Assembly: GCA_004558525.1 (NCBI GenBank)
Contig: SFCQ01000006.1
Location: 40,289 to 104,288, forward strand
From: Clostridiales bacterium
GTDB lineage: Bacteria > Bacillota > Clostridia > Christensenellales > CAG-138
Direction: 5' to 3'
DNA length: 64,000 nt
The notes beneath the pieces were generated by a model, which saw only the letters and a list, made by a program, of their open reading frames with translations, was not told where the DNA came from and ran no database searches. Position numbers and translations under genes: made by a program. Below are positions 53,996-62,693 of this stretch, piece after piece (position 1 is the stretch's first letter; every line of letters begins with the position of its first letter).

Positions 53996-55975
53996 ATGCG
54001 ACCCATCGAAGCAAAGGCCATCAGCGCCATTCGCGTGCTTTCGGCAGACACAGTTCAGAAGGCCAACAGCGGCCACCCCGGAATGCCCATAGGCGCAGCG
54101 CCTACAGCTTACGCCATATGGAGCGATATGCGCCATGACCCGAAGGATCCGGCTTGGTTTGGGAGAGACAGGTTCGTTCTTTCTTCCGGACATGCTTCAA
54201 GCCTGCTCTATTCCCTGCTGCATTTTTATGGTTACGGCATAACAATAGAGGATATGCAGAATTTCCGTCAGTTCGGCAGTCGCACGCCTGGCCACCCTGA
54301 ATTTGGCCACACCGTCGCTGTAGAAGCTACCACAGGTCCTCTTGGGCAGGGCTTTGCAATGGCGGTCGGCATGGCTATGGCGGAAGCTCACATGGCAGCT
54401 ATTTTTAATAAAGAAGGCTTCCCCGTTGTTGACAACTATACATATGTGCTTATGGGGGACGGCTGCATGATGGAGGGCGTTTCCTATGAAGCTGCAAGCC
54501 TTGCAGGCACGCAGAAGCTGAACAAGCTCATAGCCGTATATGACAGCAACTGCATAACCATAGAAGGTTCGACCGATATCACCTTTACCGAAAACGTAGC
54601 CGGCAGGTTCACGGCTATGGGCTGGCAGGTCATAGATGTTGAAAATGGCGAGGATACGGTATCCATATCCCTTGCGCTTGAGGAAGCAAGGATAGAGACT
54701 GAAAAGCCTTCGCTTATAATAGTGCATACCGACATCGCGCACGGCACGCTCAAGCAAGGCTCCGCCGCCGCACACGGCTCTCCGCTTGGGGAGGATGTTA
54801 TTGCGGACATGCGCAAAAAATTAGGCTGGAAGAATCCTCCGTTTGATATTCCTGAAGATGTTTATGCTCACTTTGAGGCGCTTTCGCAGCGCGGCGTAAG
54901 AGTCCATAACGAATACAACGCCATGTTTGAAGCTTATAAGGAAGCTTATCCTGAGCTTGCGGCGAAGCTTGCAGCCTGGAGGAACGGCGATATACCCGAA
55001 TCCCTGTCAAGCGATGAAGCCATGTTCGCTGCCGATGCGCCGAAGGCTACGCGCTCCTGTGGCGGAATTGTTTTGAACAGGCTCTTTGCAGCAATGCCCA
55101 ACATGTTCGGCGGCAGCGCCGACCTTGCGCCTTCAAACAATACAGAGCTTAAAGGCACCCCATTTTTCAGCCCTGAGCAGCGCGAGGGCTGCAATATCCA
55201 CTTTGGCGTGCGTGAGCTTGCCATGGCCTGCATATCAAACGGCATAGCGCTTTATGGCGGCTTAAGGGCGTTTTGCGCAACATTTTTTGTGTTCTCCGAT
55301 TACATAAAGCCGGCGCTCAGGCTCAGCGCGCTTATGAAGCTGCCCGTAACATATATCTGCACGCATGACAGCATAGGCGTTGGTGAGGACGGGCCTACCC
55401 ATCAGCCTATAGAGCAGCTTGCCGCGCTGCGTGCAACGCCTAACGTATATGTTTTCCGTCCGGCAGACCAGAAGGAGACGGCGTATTCCTATCTTGCCTC
55501 GCTTAAGCTGAGCGCACCCAGCGTCATGGCTCTATCGCGCCAGAACCTGCCTCAGCTTGCCGACACTTCTGATAAGGCCATGCTTGGCGGCTATATACTG
55601 CGCGATCCTAAGGGTACCGCAGACGTCATACTGATGGCCTCGGGCTCAGAGGTAGAGCTTATATACAAGGCAGCCGATATGCTTGCCGTGCGCGGCTACA
55701 CCGCAAGGCTGGTATCCATTCCCTGTATGGAGCTGTTCAGGAGCCAGAGCAGGGAATACCAGGAAAGTGTGCTGCCCTCCGACATTCGTGCGCGCGTAAG
55801 CGTTGAAGCCGGCGCTACCCAGCCATGGGGCGCTTATGTCGGCCTTGACGGCGCAAGCGTCGGTCTGGATCATTTTGGCGCCTCCGCCAAGGCAAGCATA
55901 TTGTTTGATAAATTCGGCATTACGGCGGAAGCCGTTGCCGAGGCCGCGCTGACGGTGATAGCTGCCAACAAATAA
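53996..55975 (+). CDS. tkt: Transketolase
   Basis: Thiamine diphosphate enzyme of the non-oxidative pentose phosphate pathway. The 659 residues include NSGHPGMPIGAAPTAY, the TPP motif GDGCMMEGVSYEAASLAG through DSNCITIEGSTD, the central pyrimidine-domain stretch HDSIGVGEDGPTHQPIEQ and a C-terminal domain with GAS/VEAGATQPW. Complete single-chain form rather than split halves. GGAGG site, TATAAT-like -10 upstream. Followed by a strong terminator. Confidence 0.97.
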   Translation: MRPIEAKAISAIRVLSADTVQKANSGHPGMPIGAAPTAYAIWSDMRHDPKDPAWFGRDRFVLSSGHASSLLYSLLHFYGYGITIEDMQNFRQFGSRTPGHPEFGHTVAVEATTGPLGQGFAMAVGMAMAEAHMAAIFNKEGFPVVDNYTYVLMGDGCMMEGVSYEAASLAGTQKLNKLIAVYDSNCITIEGSTDITFTENVAGRFTAMGWQVIDVENGEDTVSISLALEEARIETEKPSLIIVHTDIAHGTLKQGSAAAHGSPLGEDVIADMRKKLGWKNPPFDIPEDVYAHFEALSQRGVRVHNEYNAMFEAYKEAYPELAAKLAAWRNGDIPESLSSDEAMFAADAPKATRSCGGIVLNRLFAAMPNMFGGSADLAPSNNTELKGTPFFSPEQREGCNIHFGVRELAMACISNGIALYGGLRAFCATFFVFSDYIKPALRLSALMKLPVTYICTHDSIGVGEDGPTHQPIEQLAALRATPNVYVFRPADQKETAYSYLASLKLSAPSVMALSRQNLPQLADTSDKAMLGGYILRDPKGTADVILMASGSEVELIYKAADMLAVRGYTARLVSIPCMELFRSQSREYQESVLPSDIRARVSVEAGATQPWGAYVGLDGASVGLDHFGASAKASILFDKFGITAEAVAEAALTVIAANK

Positions 55976-55990
55976 AGCGTATATTGTCAA

Positions 55991-56020
55991 GGAGCTGCTT
56001 TGATGAGCGGCTCCTTTTTT
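55991..56020 (+). terminator. Intrinsic terminator after tkt
   Basis: Stem GGAGCTGC / GCGGCTCC (one T-G wobble) with an 8-base loop, followed by TTTTTT. Confidence 0.9.
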
Positions 56021-56284
56021 ATACAGCTTGCAGACTTGCCGCTCTATTTCCGCTTAAAATAGACGATACCGGCCCGGAGGCTTCCGAGTCGGTATCTATT
56101 GCAGGAAGGTATCACATACGGAAGAAGATCATCGCTTCCGATGATGATATGATAAGCCAAAAATGTGTCGTAGATAAGTACAATAAATGAACCTTCGGTA
56201 TCGTGTTTGTGAATAAAGTTTGTATTGCGGCCAGCTTTGCAGTAAGGTGCATATCTGCACTATAGGCCCGAGTAGCTTTTTGGT
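56021..56284. other. Gene-poor stretch between tkt and tadA
   Basis: No supported gene. It holds one notable inverted repeat, GATACCG / CGGTATC (56064-56097) enclosing GGA / TCC with symmetrical 4x4 internal loops, and a later GTGCA-TATC-TGCAC hairpin near 56250. A 68-codon frame starting TTG inside the tkt terminator has no ribosome-binding site. Could be an unrecognised structured RNA or decayed sequence. Signal recognition particle RNA was looked for, because it often neighbours tadA, and not found. Confidence 0.4.
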
Positions 56285-56737
56285 TTATCTTTTATCCGCA
56301 AAAAATGCCTGCATAAGAGCGGAACACTCCTCCTCCATTATACCGCCGTATGCGCGCACGGAGTTTATGAACACGCCGTCGCTTATATCCATCACGCTGC
56401 CCATGCAGCCGGTGCGGCTCTCATGCGCGCCAAATACGGTCTTTTTGAGCCTCGCGTTTATTATCGCCCCCGCGCACATCGCACACGGCTCAACCGTTAC
56501 ATACAGCTCGCATTGGCTCAAGCCCCTTTTGCCCAGCTTTTTCGCCGCCTGCCGTATCGCTATAAGCTCGGCATGCGCTGTTGGGTCGTCAAGCGTCTCC
56601 GTCATATTATGCGCGCAAGCTACTATATCATCTCCATGCACAAGCACTGCGCCAACAGGCACTTCACCTTGCTGCATGGCCGCTTTTGCCTGCTCAAGCG
56701 CGATAAGCATGTATTCTATGTCCCTTTCAAGGCTCAT
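56285..56737 (-). CDS. tadA: tRNA-specific adenosine deaminase TadA
   Basis: Deaminates A34 of tRNA-Arg(ACG) to inosine. From ATG 56737 (AAGGGGG site) it has 150 residues. Zinc/catalytic motif HAELIAIRQAA (H-A-E) and PCAMCAGAI (PCxxC) are both intact. The frame extends to 56800, but the extra N-terminus overlaps the promoter region of the divergent transporter. Confidence 0.94.
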   Translation of the reverse strand: MSLERDIEYMLIALEQAKAAMQQGEVPVGAVLVHGDDIVACAHNMTETLDDPTAHAELIAIRQAAKKLGKRGLSQCELYVTVEPCAMCAGAIINARLKKTVFGAHESRTGCMGSVMDISDGVFINSVRAYGGIMEEECSALMQAFFADKR

Positions 56738-56814
56738 GGCGTTCCCCCTTGCATTATTGTTTTTTGGTTCAGGCTTATGCTTGATTTTTATTTTACGCAT
56801 GTTATTATATCATT

Positions 56815-57726
56815 ATGGAAACGGAAAAAACAGCGCAAAAGAAGGAGCTGCCCTCCTTTATATACGGCGTTTTGCTGACGCTTGAATGTGCCATATGGGG
56901 CTTTTCAAACGCTTTTTCAAAGCTTGGCTTTGAGGCGATAACCCCTTTGTGGGCTCTTGTAATGCGTTATCTTGTCTCCATAATACTCTTCCTTACATTC
57001 TTTGGCAAAAGGATAATTACGCGCTTTCAAAAAAGCGCTATCAAGCCCTGCCTTATTGTCAGCCTATTTACTGCTGCGGCGTTTGTGCTTGGCTTTGTTG
57101 CGCTCGACAATACATCCGCAACTAACAGCGGCTTCCTTATGTCGCTTGCCGTTGTGTTCGTGCCTGTGCTCAGCGTGTTTGTATTAAAGACAAGATTTGA
57201 GTTTAAGTTTATAGTTCCTGTCGCGATAGCTGCCGCAGGATTGTTCTTAATATGCGGCGGCAGGTTGGATTCGCTCTGCTTGGGCGACATTTTGGCCATA
57301 TTATGCTCCTGCGCGTCTGCAATGATGCTTATATTCAGCGTTAAGTATCTCAGTAATGCTGATATAGAGCCGCTCGTGCTGTGCATAATACAGTGTGCAG
57401 TCTGCTTTGCCGTGTGCCTGCCGCTTGCGCTTATATTCGAACCGCTCCCTGATATTATCCATATGGCGCCCATAGGCTGGTACATGCTCGCAGTAATATC
57501 CGTCGGCGGCACATTTTTAGCGTATCTGTTCCAAAATATAGCTTTAAGCAGGGTGTCCCCCACGTTCGGCGCGCTGGTATTCTGCACCGAGCCTATTTTT
57601 ACTGCCATAACAGCATACTTTATGCTTGATGAAAGGATGGGCCTGTTAAGCATATCAGGCGCAATTCTTATAACCGTAGGCATTGTGCTTGCAAGCATAT
57701 TCGACAGCAGGCGCGATAAAGGCTGA
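56815..57726 (+). CDS. DMT superfamily (EamA) transporter
   Basis: A 303-residue membrane protein with about 10 segments and two EamA repeats; the first starts ALECAIWGFSNAFSKLG, the second around GDILAILCSCASAMML. Substrate unknown (drug or metabolite exporters in the family). No ribosome-binding site precedes the ATG, and TATTATATC lies only about 7-14 bases upstream, so it may be leaderless. A TATATC/TTGATT pair could be the promoter. Confidence 0.9.
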   Translation: METEKTAQKKELPSFIYGVLLTLECAIWGFSNAFSKLGFEAITPLWALVMRYLVSIILFLTFFGKRIITRFQKSAIKPCLIVSLFTAAAFVLGFVALDNTSATNSGFLMSLAVVFVPVLSVFVLKTRFEFKFIVPVAIAAAGLFLICGGRLDSLCLGDILAILCSCASAMMLIFSVKYLSNADIEPLVLCIIQCAVCFAVCLPLALIFEPLPDIIHMAPIGWYMLAVISVGGTFLAYLFQNIALSRVSPTFGALVFCTEPIFTAITAYFMLDERMGLLSISGAILITVGIVLASIFDSRRDKG

Positions 57727-57841
57727 TATTAAACCGTTCCCCCGTATTGCTTAAAATATAAAACAATGATACACTATGCCTAACGCATAGCTGATTTATA
57801 GTATTGGCTGCTATGCTCAGCTGCAGGAGGAGCTTCAGGCG

Positions 57842-58339
57842 ATGGAACTTGAGAACACTACCGTTTACACAAGGGAACAGGTCTTGCGTTTCCAGCGCTT
57901 TGACGCGCGCATTTTTAAAGCGATTCCTGCAGGCTCGCATATCATATTCACGCTGCTGTTCATTTTGCTTGCGTGCGCACTGGCGTATTCCATAAATGCG
58001 CATAGGTGGCTGTTCACGGCTTTATTCGCCATCGCAATAGCGTTGCTGGGCAGGCGATATTATTTCCTCTATATAGCGCCGGCGCGAAAGTTCGATGATT
58101 CATCTTTTAAGGATTTGAAGCACAAATGCAGCTTTCGTGATTCCGGCGCAAAACTTGATGCGAACGGCAGCGAACAGGAGTTTTATTATGATAAGCTGCT
58201 CTGCGCGTACGAAACGCCAAACAAAGCGCAGGCGCTTATCGTGGACAAGTCCGGCTTCACTCAAGGGAACGCGGAGGAGCTGGCAGGGTTGCTCAAGCAA
58301 AAGCTTGGCAGCAGGTACTATACTACCATAAACAAATAA
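57842..58339 (+). CDS. YcxB-like membrane protein
   Basis: A 165-residue protein with two membrane segments (about 31-50 and 54-72) and a C-terminal soluble domain (about 85-160) resembling the YcxB C-terminal fold: FYYDKLLCAYETPNKAQALI and GFTQGNAEELAGLLKQKLG. Function unknown. GGAGGAG site. It precedes tyrS by 24 bases and may share its transcript. Confidence 0.75.
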   Translation: MELENTTVYTREQVLRFQRFDARIFKAIPAGSHIIFTLLFILLACALAYSINAHRWLFTALFAIAIALLGRRYYFLYIAPARKFDDSSFKDLKHKCSFRDSGAKLDANGSEQEFYYDKLLCAYETPNKAQALIVDKSGFTQGNAEELAGLLKQKLGSRYYTTINK

Positions 58340-58363
58340 GAATATTTATTGAGGTGACATATT

Positions 58364-59590
58364 ATGAGAAACGCATACGACATACTTGAAGAACGCGGCC
58401 TTGTCAAGCAGTGTTCTCACCCCGAAGAGCTTCGTGAGCTTATGGGCAAGGAGAAGCTGACATTCTACATCGGCTTTGACCCGACGGCGGACAGTTTGCA
58501 CATAGGCCACTATGTTGCGCTTATGACTATGGCGCACATGCAGCGCGCAGGACACAGGCCTATAGTGCTGCTCGGCGGCGGCACGGCATTTATAGGCGAC
58601 CCCTCCGGAAAGACGGACATGCGCCGCATGATGACCACTGATGAGATAGACCACAACGCCGCCTGCTTCCAGAAGCAGATGTCCAGGGTTCTTAGCTTTG
58701 AAGGCGAAAATGCCGCGATAGTCGAAAACAACGCCAACTGGCTGCGCTCGCTAAACTTTCTTGAGTTCATGCGCGATATAGGCTCCCTTTTCAGCGTAAA
58801 CAGAATGCTTTCGGCCGATTGCTACAAGCTGCGTATGGAGCGCGGCCTTACATTTTTTGAAATGGGATACATGCTGATGCAGAGCTACGACTTCCTTATG
58901 CTGCACCAGAAATACGGCTGCGTGCTTGAAATGGGCGGCGACGACCAGTGGAGCAACATATTGAGCGGCGCAGACCTTATCAGGCGCAAGGAGCAGCATG
59001 CGGCGTTCGCCCTTACCACCGGGCTTCTCGCCACAAGCGAAGGCAAAAAGATGGGCAAAACCGAGAAGGGCGCGCTTTGGCTCGATCCTGAAAAGACCAG
59101 CGTGTTCGACTTCTACCAGTACTGGCGCAATGTTGACGATTCAGGCGTGGAAAACTGCCTTAAGATGCTCACGTTTATGCCTATAGACGAGATAAAGGCG
59201 ATAACCGCGCCCACAGCCAACATAAACGAAGCCAAGAAGATACTTGCCTACACCCTTACTGCCCAGGTTCACGGCGAAGAAGCGGCAAAGAAGGCGCAGC
59301 AGGCTGCCGAGGCTCTGTTTGGCGGCGGCGGCGATATAGAGCATATGCCCACCATCAGGCTGAGCCAGGCTGAGATCGAGTCAACAGGCCTGCGCGTGAC
59401 AGATCTGCTCGTGCTTGGCAAGCTTTGCACCAGCAAAAGCGATGCGCGCCGCACAATAGAAGGCGGCGGCGTACTTATGGACGATGTAAAGGTTACTGAC
59501 GTTTACGCTGCGGCCGATCCCGCTGCCCTTGAAAACGGAATAATACTGAAAAAGGGCAAGAAGGGCTTCCTGCGCGTGCTTAAGGGCTGA
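58364..59590 (+). CDS. tyrS: Tyrosine--tRNA ligase
   Basis: Charges tRNA-Tyr. The 408 residues carry the class I motif HIGH at 46-49 (GFDPTADSLHIGHYV), and KKMGKTEKG in place of KMSKS, plus a C-terminal S4 RNA-binding domain. The KFGKT-type loop is usual for this branch. GAGGTG site. No T-box leader is present in the 24-base gap; control, if any, must come from upstream of the YcxB-like gene. Followed 5 bases later by the YigZ-type gene. Confidence 0.97.
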   Translation: MRNAYDILEERGLVKQCSHPEELRELMGKEKLTFYIGFDPTADSLHIGHYVALMTMAHMQRAGHRPIVLLGGGTAFIGDPSGKTDMRRMMTTDEIDHNAACFQKQMSRVLSFEGENAAIVENNANWLRSLNFLEFMRDIGSLFSVNRMLSADCYKLRMERGLTFFEMGYMLMQSYDFLMLHQKYGCVLEMGGDDQWSNILSGADLIRRKEQHAAFALTTGLLATSEGKKMGKTEKGALWLDPEKTSVFDFYQYWRNVDDSGVENCLKMLTFMPIDEIKAITAPTANINEAKKILAYTLTAQVHGEEAAKKAQQAAEALFGGGGDIEHMPTIRLSQAEIESTGLRVTDLLVLGKLCTSKSDARRTIEGGGVLMDDVKVTDVYAAADPAALENGIILKKGKKGFLRVLKG

Positions 59591-59595
59591 CGCCT

Positions 59596-60225
59596 ATGAG
59601 GCCGTATAAAACAGTTCATATAGAAGCGAAAACGGAGCGGGTCATCAACCGCTCCCGCTTCATATCTCAGTGTTTTCCCGTAAAGACCGAGGAGGAAGCG
59701 CTATTGCGCCTTAGCGAAGTCAAAAAGCAATACCCCGACGCCACGCATGTTTGCTATGCATATAGGATAGGCGAAAACAGCGAAACGACCCGTTTCAGCG
59801 ATGCCGGCGAGCCCTCCGGAACAGCCGGCATGCCCATACTCGAGGTGCTTAAGGCTAAGGGGCTTACATATGTTTTGTGTACAGTTACACGCTATTTTGG
59901 CGGCATACTGCTCGGCGCTGGGGGATTGGTCAGGGCTTATTCTTCAGGCGCGGCTGACGCTTCCGCCGCAGCAGGAGCGGATATGCATCTTCCGGGCGTG
60001 CTCATCAAGATGAAGTGCGATTATTCACGCTATGGCGCGATAGAAAGCCTTATGGCAAAATCAAACGCCAGCATTATAGATACGCAGTTTACGGACGAGG
60101 TACAGCTTAGCGTATCAGCGGCAAAGGAAGATGCAGACGCGATAATCAAAGCCGTTATCGAGCGCACAGACGGCCGCTGCAAGCCGGAGATAGCCGGCGA
60201 ATGTGAGCTTGTTATACCCTGCTGA
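59596..60225 (+). CDS. YigZ/IMPACT family protein
   Basis: A 209-residue protein with an N-terminal UPF0029 domain (about 15-125; FSDAGEPSGTAGMPILEVLK and TVTRYFGGILLGAGGLVRAYS are diagnostic) and a C-terminal DUF1949 domain. Role is unclear; relatives are linked to translation or protein turnover. It directly follows tyrS and is likely co-transcribed. Confidence 0.94.
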   Translation: MRPYKTVHIEAKTERVINRSRFISQCFPVKTEEEALLRLSEVKKQYPDATHVCYAYRIGENSETTRFSDAGEPSGTAGMPILEVLKAKGLTYVLCTVTRYFGGILLGAGGLVRAYSSGAADASAAAGADMHLPGVLIKMKCDYSRYGAIESLMAKSNASIIDTQFTDEVQLSVSAAKEDADAIIKAVIERTDGRCKPEIAGECELVIPC

Positions 60226-60361
60226 GGCCGCTTAATAATCCGGCGAATATTAACATAATGAAACTTATTGCCCTACGCTATGGCGTTTGGGCATGTTTTA
60301 AGTTATAATAAAAAATGTATCGGAGTGTTTTCCGGTAAGTTATGCTTATGAGGGTACATAA

Positions 60362-62035
60362 ATGAAACTGACAAAACGGCTTTTTGCAATATTCACCGGA
60401 GTTATATGCCTTGTTGTTTCTTCGGCGGCTTTTGCGGCTTCTGTAAACATAACATCTACGCCCGGGGCCTTGCCTGCCGATGGCGGAAGCGTGCAGCTTT
60501 CCGTATCCATAACAAATGATTCCTCCTTTCCTATGGAGAACATAGCGATAACCAATAGCGGCAACAGTTTTTTTGAAACCTCCGGCGTTGTTATACAGCC
60601 TGGGGAGACTACAACGTTCAGCCAAACCGTATCCATACCGGCTTCAATGCTTGGCCAAGCAATAAGCTTTGATGTTTCATGGACGGAGAATGGCTCCCCC
60701 ATGGCCTCAACGGCTACCGTTACAGTGTTGAACATAGGCGCAGCCGCATCAGAAGCCGCTTTGAACGTTTCCGTTAAGGCAAGCTCCTCGCAAGCTTCAC
60801 GCGGCGAATCCATAACATTAACATACACCATAACCAACACGGGCATAACATCTATTTCCGGAGTATCGCTCACTGATAAGGAGATTGCCGGCCGCCAGCC
60901 GATGGTAAGCGGCATAACGGTCGATCCCGGTTCCCCATACACATTTGCATATGAATACACAATGGGCTCTTCTACCGTTGTCAGCGCTCCGGTAGTAAGC
61001 TATACCGCCGCCGATGGTTCCACGGCTACAATAACTGGCGCGGAAAAGACGCTTGGCATGGTAAACTCCCGCATAAGCGTAAACGTAACGCAGGGACCGG
61101 CAACAGAAGAGGGCCAGACATTCACCATAGTGCTCACAAACAACGGCAATCAGCGCATAAGTAAAATTAGCTTAACCGATGAGCTTGGCAATGCTGTATC
61201 CTCGAGCCAGTTCAGCCTTGCTATAGGCGAAAGCCAGACGTTCACCTATACCGTGGCTACGAGCGAAGCAAGAAACGTTGTGTTCAATATAGAGGGTATA
61301 GACGCTACCAACACAAAGTACTCCGATCATACGGAGACATATATAGTAAGAAAGTACATCGATCCTTCTTTGATAGGTATGTCCTTCTCCGCCGAAGTTG
61401 CATCTCCGCTTGATGCCTCCGGTTCCATAAGCTTAAACTTTATAGTTGAAAACACCGGCAATATGGAAATGAAGAATCTCAAGCTGAGCGAAGCTGAGTA
61501 CGGGGTCCTTTATATGCTCGACACTTTGCCGCAGGGCTCGCAGACAATAAATCAAAAGATGAGCGTAGGCTCGCCAAGGGATCTTGCGTTTATGCTTGAA
61601 ATAGAGGATCCTTCCGGCAATGTATACAGCTACAATGCTTATATAAAGGCCGATTATGTTGGTGTGGAAAGCCAGCCTGTGGAAACGCCGCAGGAAAGTA
61701 CGGAAGAAGACGTTCTAAGCGAGGTCGGCAGCTCCATATCTTCCGCTTTGCGTACCGTGCTTATAGTGCTTATAATACTTACAGTGATTGCCGGAATAGT
61801 ACTCATTATACTTGACCATCAGGAAAAGGAAGAGCGCAAGCGCATAGCCCAGCGTAGAGCTCAGCGCGAGCGCATGCTCAAAGCTCAGCTTGAGCAGGAG
61901 GCCAAGCGTCAAGCCGCAATGCATTCGCATATGGCCAATGCAGATGGTTGGCAAAGCGCAGGCGACACACGCATCTCTTCCGGAAGAACAAGTGCCAACA
62001 AGGACATTCCTTCCGGCGATACCCGTATCCGCTGA
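60362..62035 (+). CDS. Secreted, membrane-anchored repeat protein
   Basis: A 557-residue surface protein. Signal peptide 1-25 (ending AFAA). Four or so Ig-like beta domains of the CARDB/DUF11 type follow (about 27-125, 130-230, 235-330, 340-440), each with an NTG- or NNG-type turn (TITNTGITSI, VLTNNGNQRI, IVENTGNMEM). After a Gln/Glu linker a membrane segment (about 467-489) precedes a basic cytosolic helix (EKEERKRIAQRRAQRERM) and a tail that repeats GDTRI twice. GAGGG site. Function unknown; adhesion or wall contact is a guess. Confidence 0.82.
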   Translation: MKLTKRLFAIFTGVICLVVSSAAFAASVNITSTPGALPADGGSVQLSVSITNDSSFPMENIAITNSGNSFFETSGVVIQPGETTTFSQTVSIPASMLGQAISFDVSWTENGSPMASTATVTVLNIGAAASEAALNVSVKASSSQASRGESITLTYTITNTGITSISGVSLTDKEIAGRQPMVSGITVDPGSPYTFAYEYTMGSSTVVSAPVVSYTAADGSTATITGAEKTLGMVNSRISVNVTQGPATEEGQTFTIVLTNNGNQRISKISLTDELGNAVSSSQFSLAIGESQTFTYTVATSEARNVVFNIEGIDATNTKYSDHTETYIVRKYIDPSLIGMSFSAEVASPLDASGSISLNFIVENTGNMEMKNLKLSEAEYGVLYMLDTLPQGSQTINQKMSVGSPRDLAFMLEIEDPSGNVYSYNAYIKADYVGVESQPVETPQESTEEDVLSEVGSSISSALRTVLIVLIILTVIAGIVLIILDHQEKEERKRIAQRRAQRERMLKAQLEQEAKRQAAMHSHMANADGWQSAGDTRISSGRTSANKDIPSGDTRIR

Positions 62036-62061
62036 TCTTACACAGCGCATAATGCATTATT

Positions 62062-62083
62062 TAAGAGCCTTTAACGGCTCTTT
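62062..62083. repeat. Left direct duplication flanking repeat copy 3 (22 bp)
   Basis: T, then palindrome AAGAGCC-TTTAAC-GGCTCTT, then T. Identical to 62284-62305. This is probably the original terminator of the surface-protein gene, 27 bases after its stop. Confidence 0.9.
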
Positions 62084-62283
62084 CAGAGTGTCAAAAAACC
62101 ACGGGGTTGATAAGGGGCCGCAGCCCCTTATGTTTAATCCGGCTCTGACGGCATGCACGTCAGAACAGATGAAAACCCAAAGGTTTTCGTACTTTGCGGG
62201 TTTTGCCGCCCGGGAGCGAATGCGAGAGGCGAAACCCGAAAAAACTCAAAAAAGTGGCGACCAGCCACTTTTTTGACAGACTG
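62084..62283 (-). mobile_element. Multi-hairpin repeat element, copy 3 (200 bp, inverted)
   Basis: Third copy, opposite in orientation to copies 1 and 2. Exactly 200 bp between its flanking duplications, the same as copy 2, and clearly similar along its whole length. Both ends carry TGTCAAAAAA as an inverted repeat in this copy, with CAGTC/CAGAG outside. H1 to H6 are all kept, with paired changes such as CAGG/CCTG becoming CGGG/CCCG in H2. A 128-codon plus-strand frame crosses it but depends on the repeat and is not credible. Confidence 0.72.
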
Positions 62284-62305
62284 TAAGAGCCTTTAACGGC
62301 TCTTT
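62284..62305. repeat. Right direct duplication flanking repeat copy 3 (22 bp)
   Basis: Exact copy of 62062-62083, here followed by a longer T run (CTCTTTTTCTTTG), so this copy is the better terminator. Confidence 0.9.
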
Positions 62306-62542
62306 TTCTTTGTTAATTAGTTGTATATACCAATGCGTTATTTGCTAATTTTTTATAAAGTATATCTATTGCATATTATCGGTATATAAGGCGTTTTTGA
62401 AGGATGCTCTTATTTGATTAAGGCATACTTTTTAAGCCTGTAATTGGCAAATAAAGGCTCTGTCAGTGGCATGTCTTGGATTGTTACGCTGTTCAGCCTG
62501 AATTTTTATCTATTTCCAACAAAAAATTTTTGTCACTGTGTG
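62306..62542. other. AT-rich intergenic stretch, nothing recognised
   Basis: Between repeat copy 3 and the antiporter promoter. I see no gene, ribosome-binding site or clear hairpin here. A 41-codon frame from 62471 has no ribosome-binding site and runs across the promoter. Confidence 0.6.
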
Positions 62543-62571
62543 TTTACATTTCGTTCAGACTTTGCTAAAAT
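62543..62571 (+). promoter_or_regulatory. Sigma-A promoter of the NhaC-type antiporter
   Basis: -35 TTTACA (62543-62548), 17-base spacer, -10 TAAAAT (62566-62571). The leader of about 115 bases carries two hairpins, TCCCCTTTAAGGGGA and GCGGA-TGT-TTCCGC, just before the GGAGGAG site, which could affect translation. Confidence 0.75.
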
Positions 62572-62693
62572 AGTGACATTGAAATTAAGATAATGTTAAA
62601 AATGCCGAATCCCATTAATTCAGTTTTTGTTTTCCCCTTTAAGGGGATCTATAAAGCGGATGTTTCCGCAAATTAAAAAGGAGGAGTCCATAC

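Noticed and set aside
53921..54193. N-terminal extension of the alkyltransferase
   Set aside because: Overlaps the divergent transketolase start and is not family-like; ATG at 53920 has a ribosome-binding site.
55984..56190. 68-codon frame after tkt
   Set aside because: Starts with TTG inside the tkt terminator and has no ribosome-binding site or family likeness.
56021..56284. Signal recognition particle RNA beside tadA
   Set aside because: The conserved GGTCCGGAAGGAAGCAGC-type core is absent.
58340..58363. T-box leader before tyrS
   Set aside because: Only 24 bases separate it from the preceding gene; no T-box sequence or terminator.
61890..62276. 128-codon plus-strand open frame across repeat copy 3
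   Set aside because: Overlaps the surface gene and the repeat; similarity to the copy 1 reverse frame reflects DNA repeat identity, not protein conservation.
62471..62596. 41-codon frame before the antiporter
   Set aside because: No ribosome-binding site and it spans the antiporter promoter.
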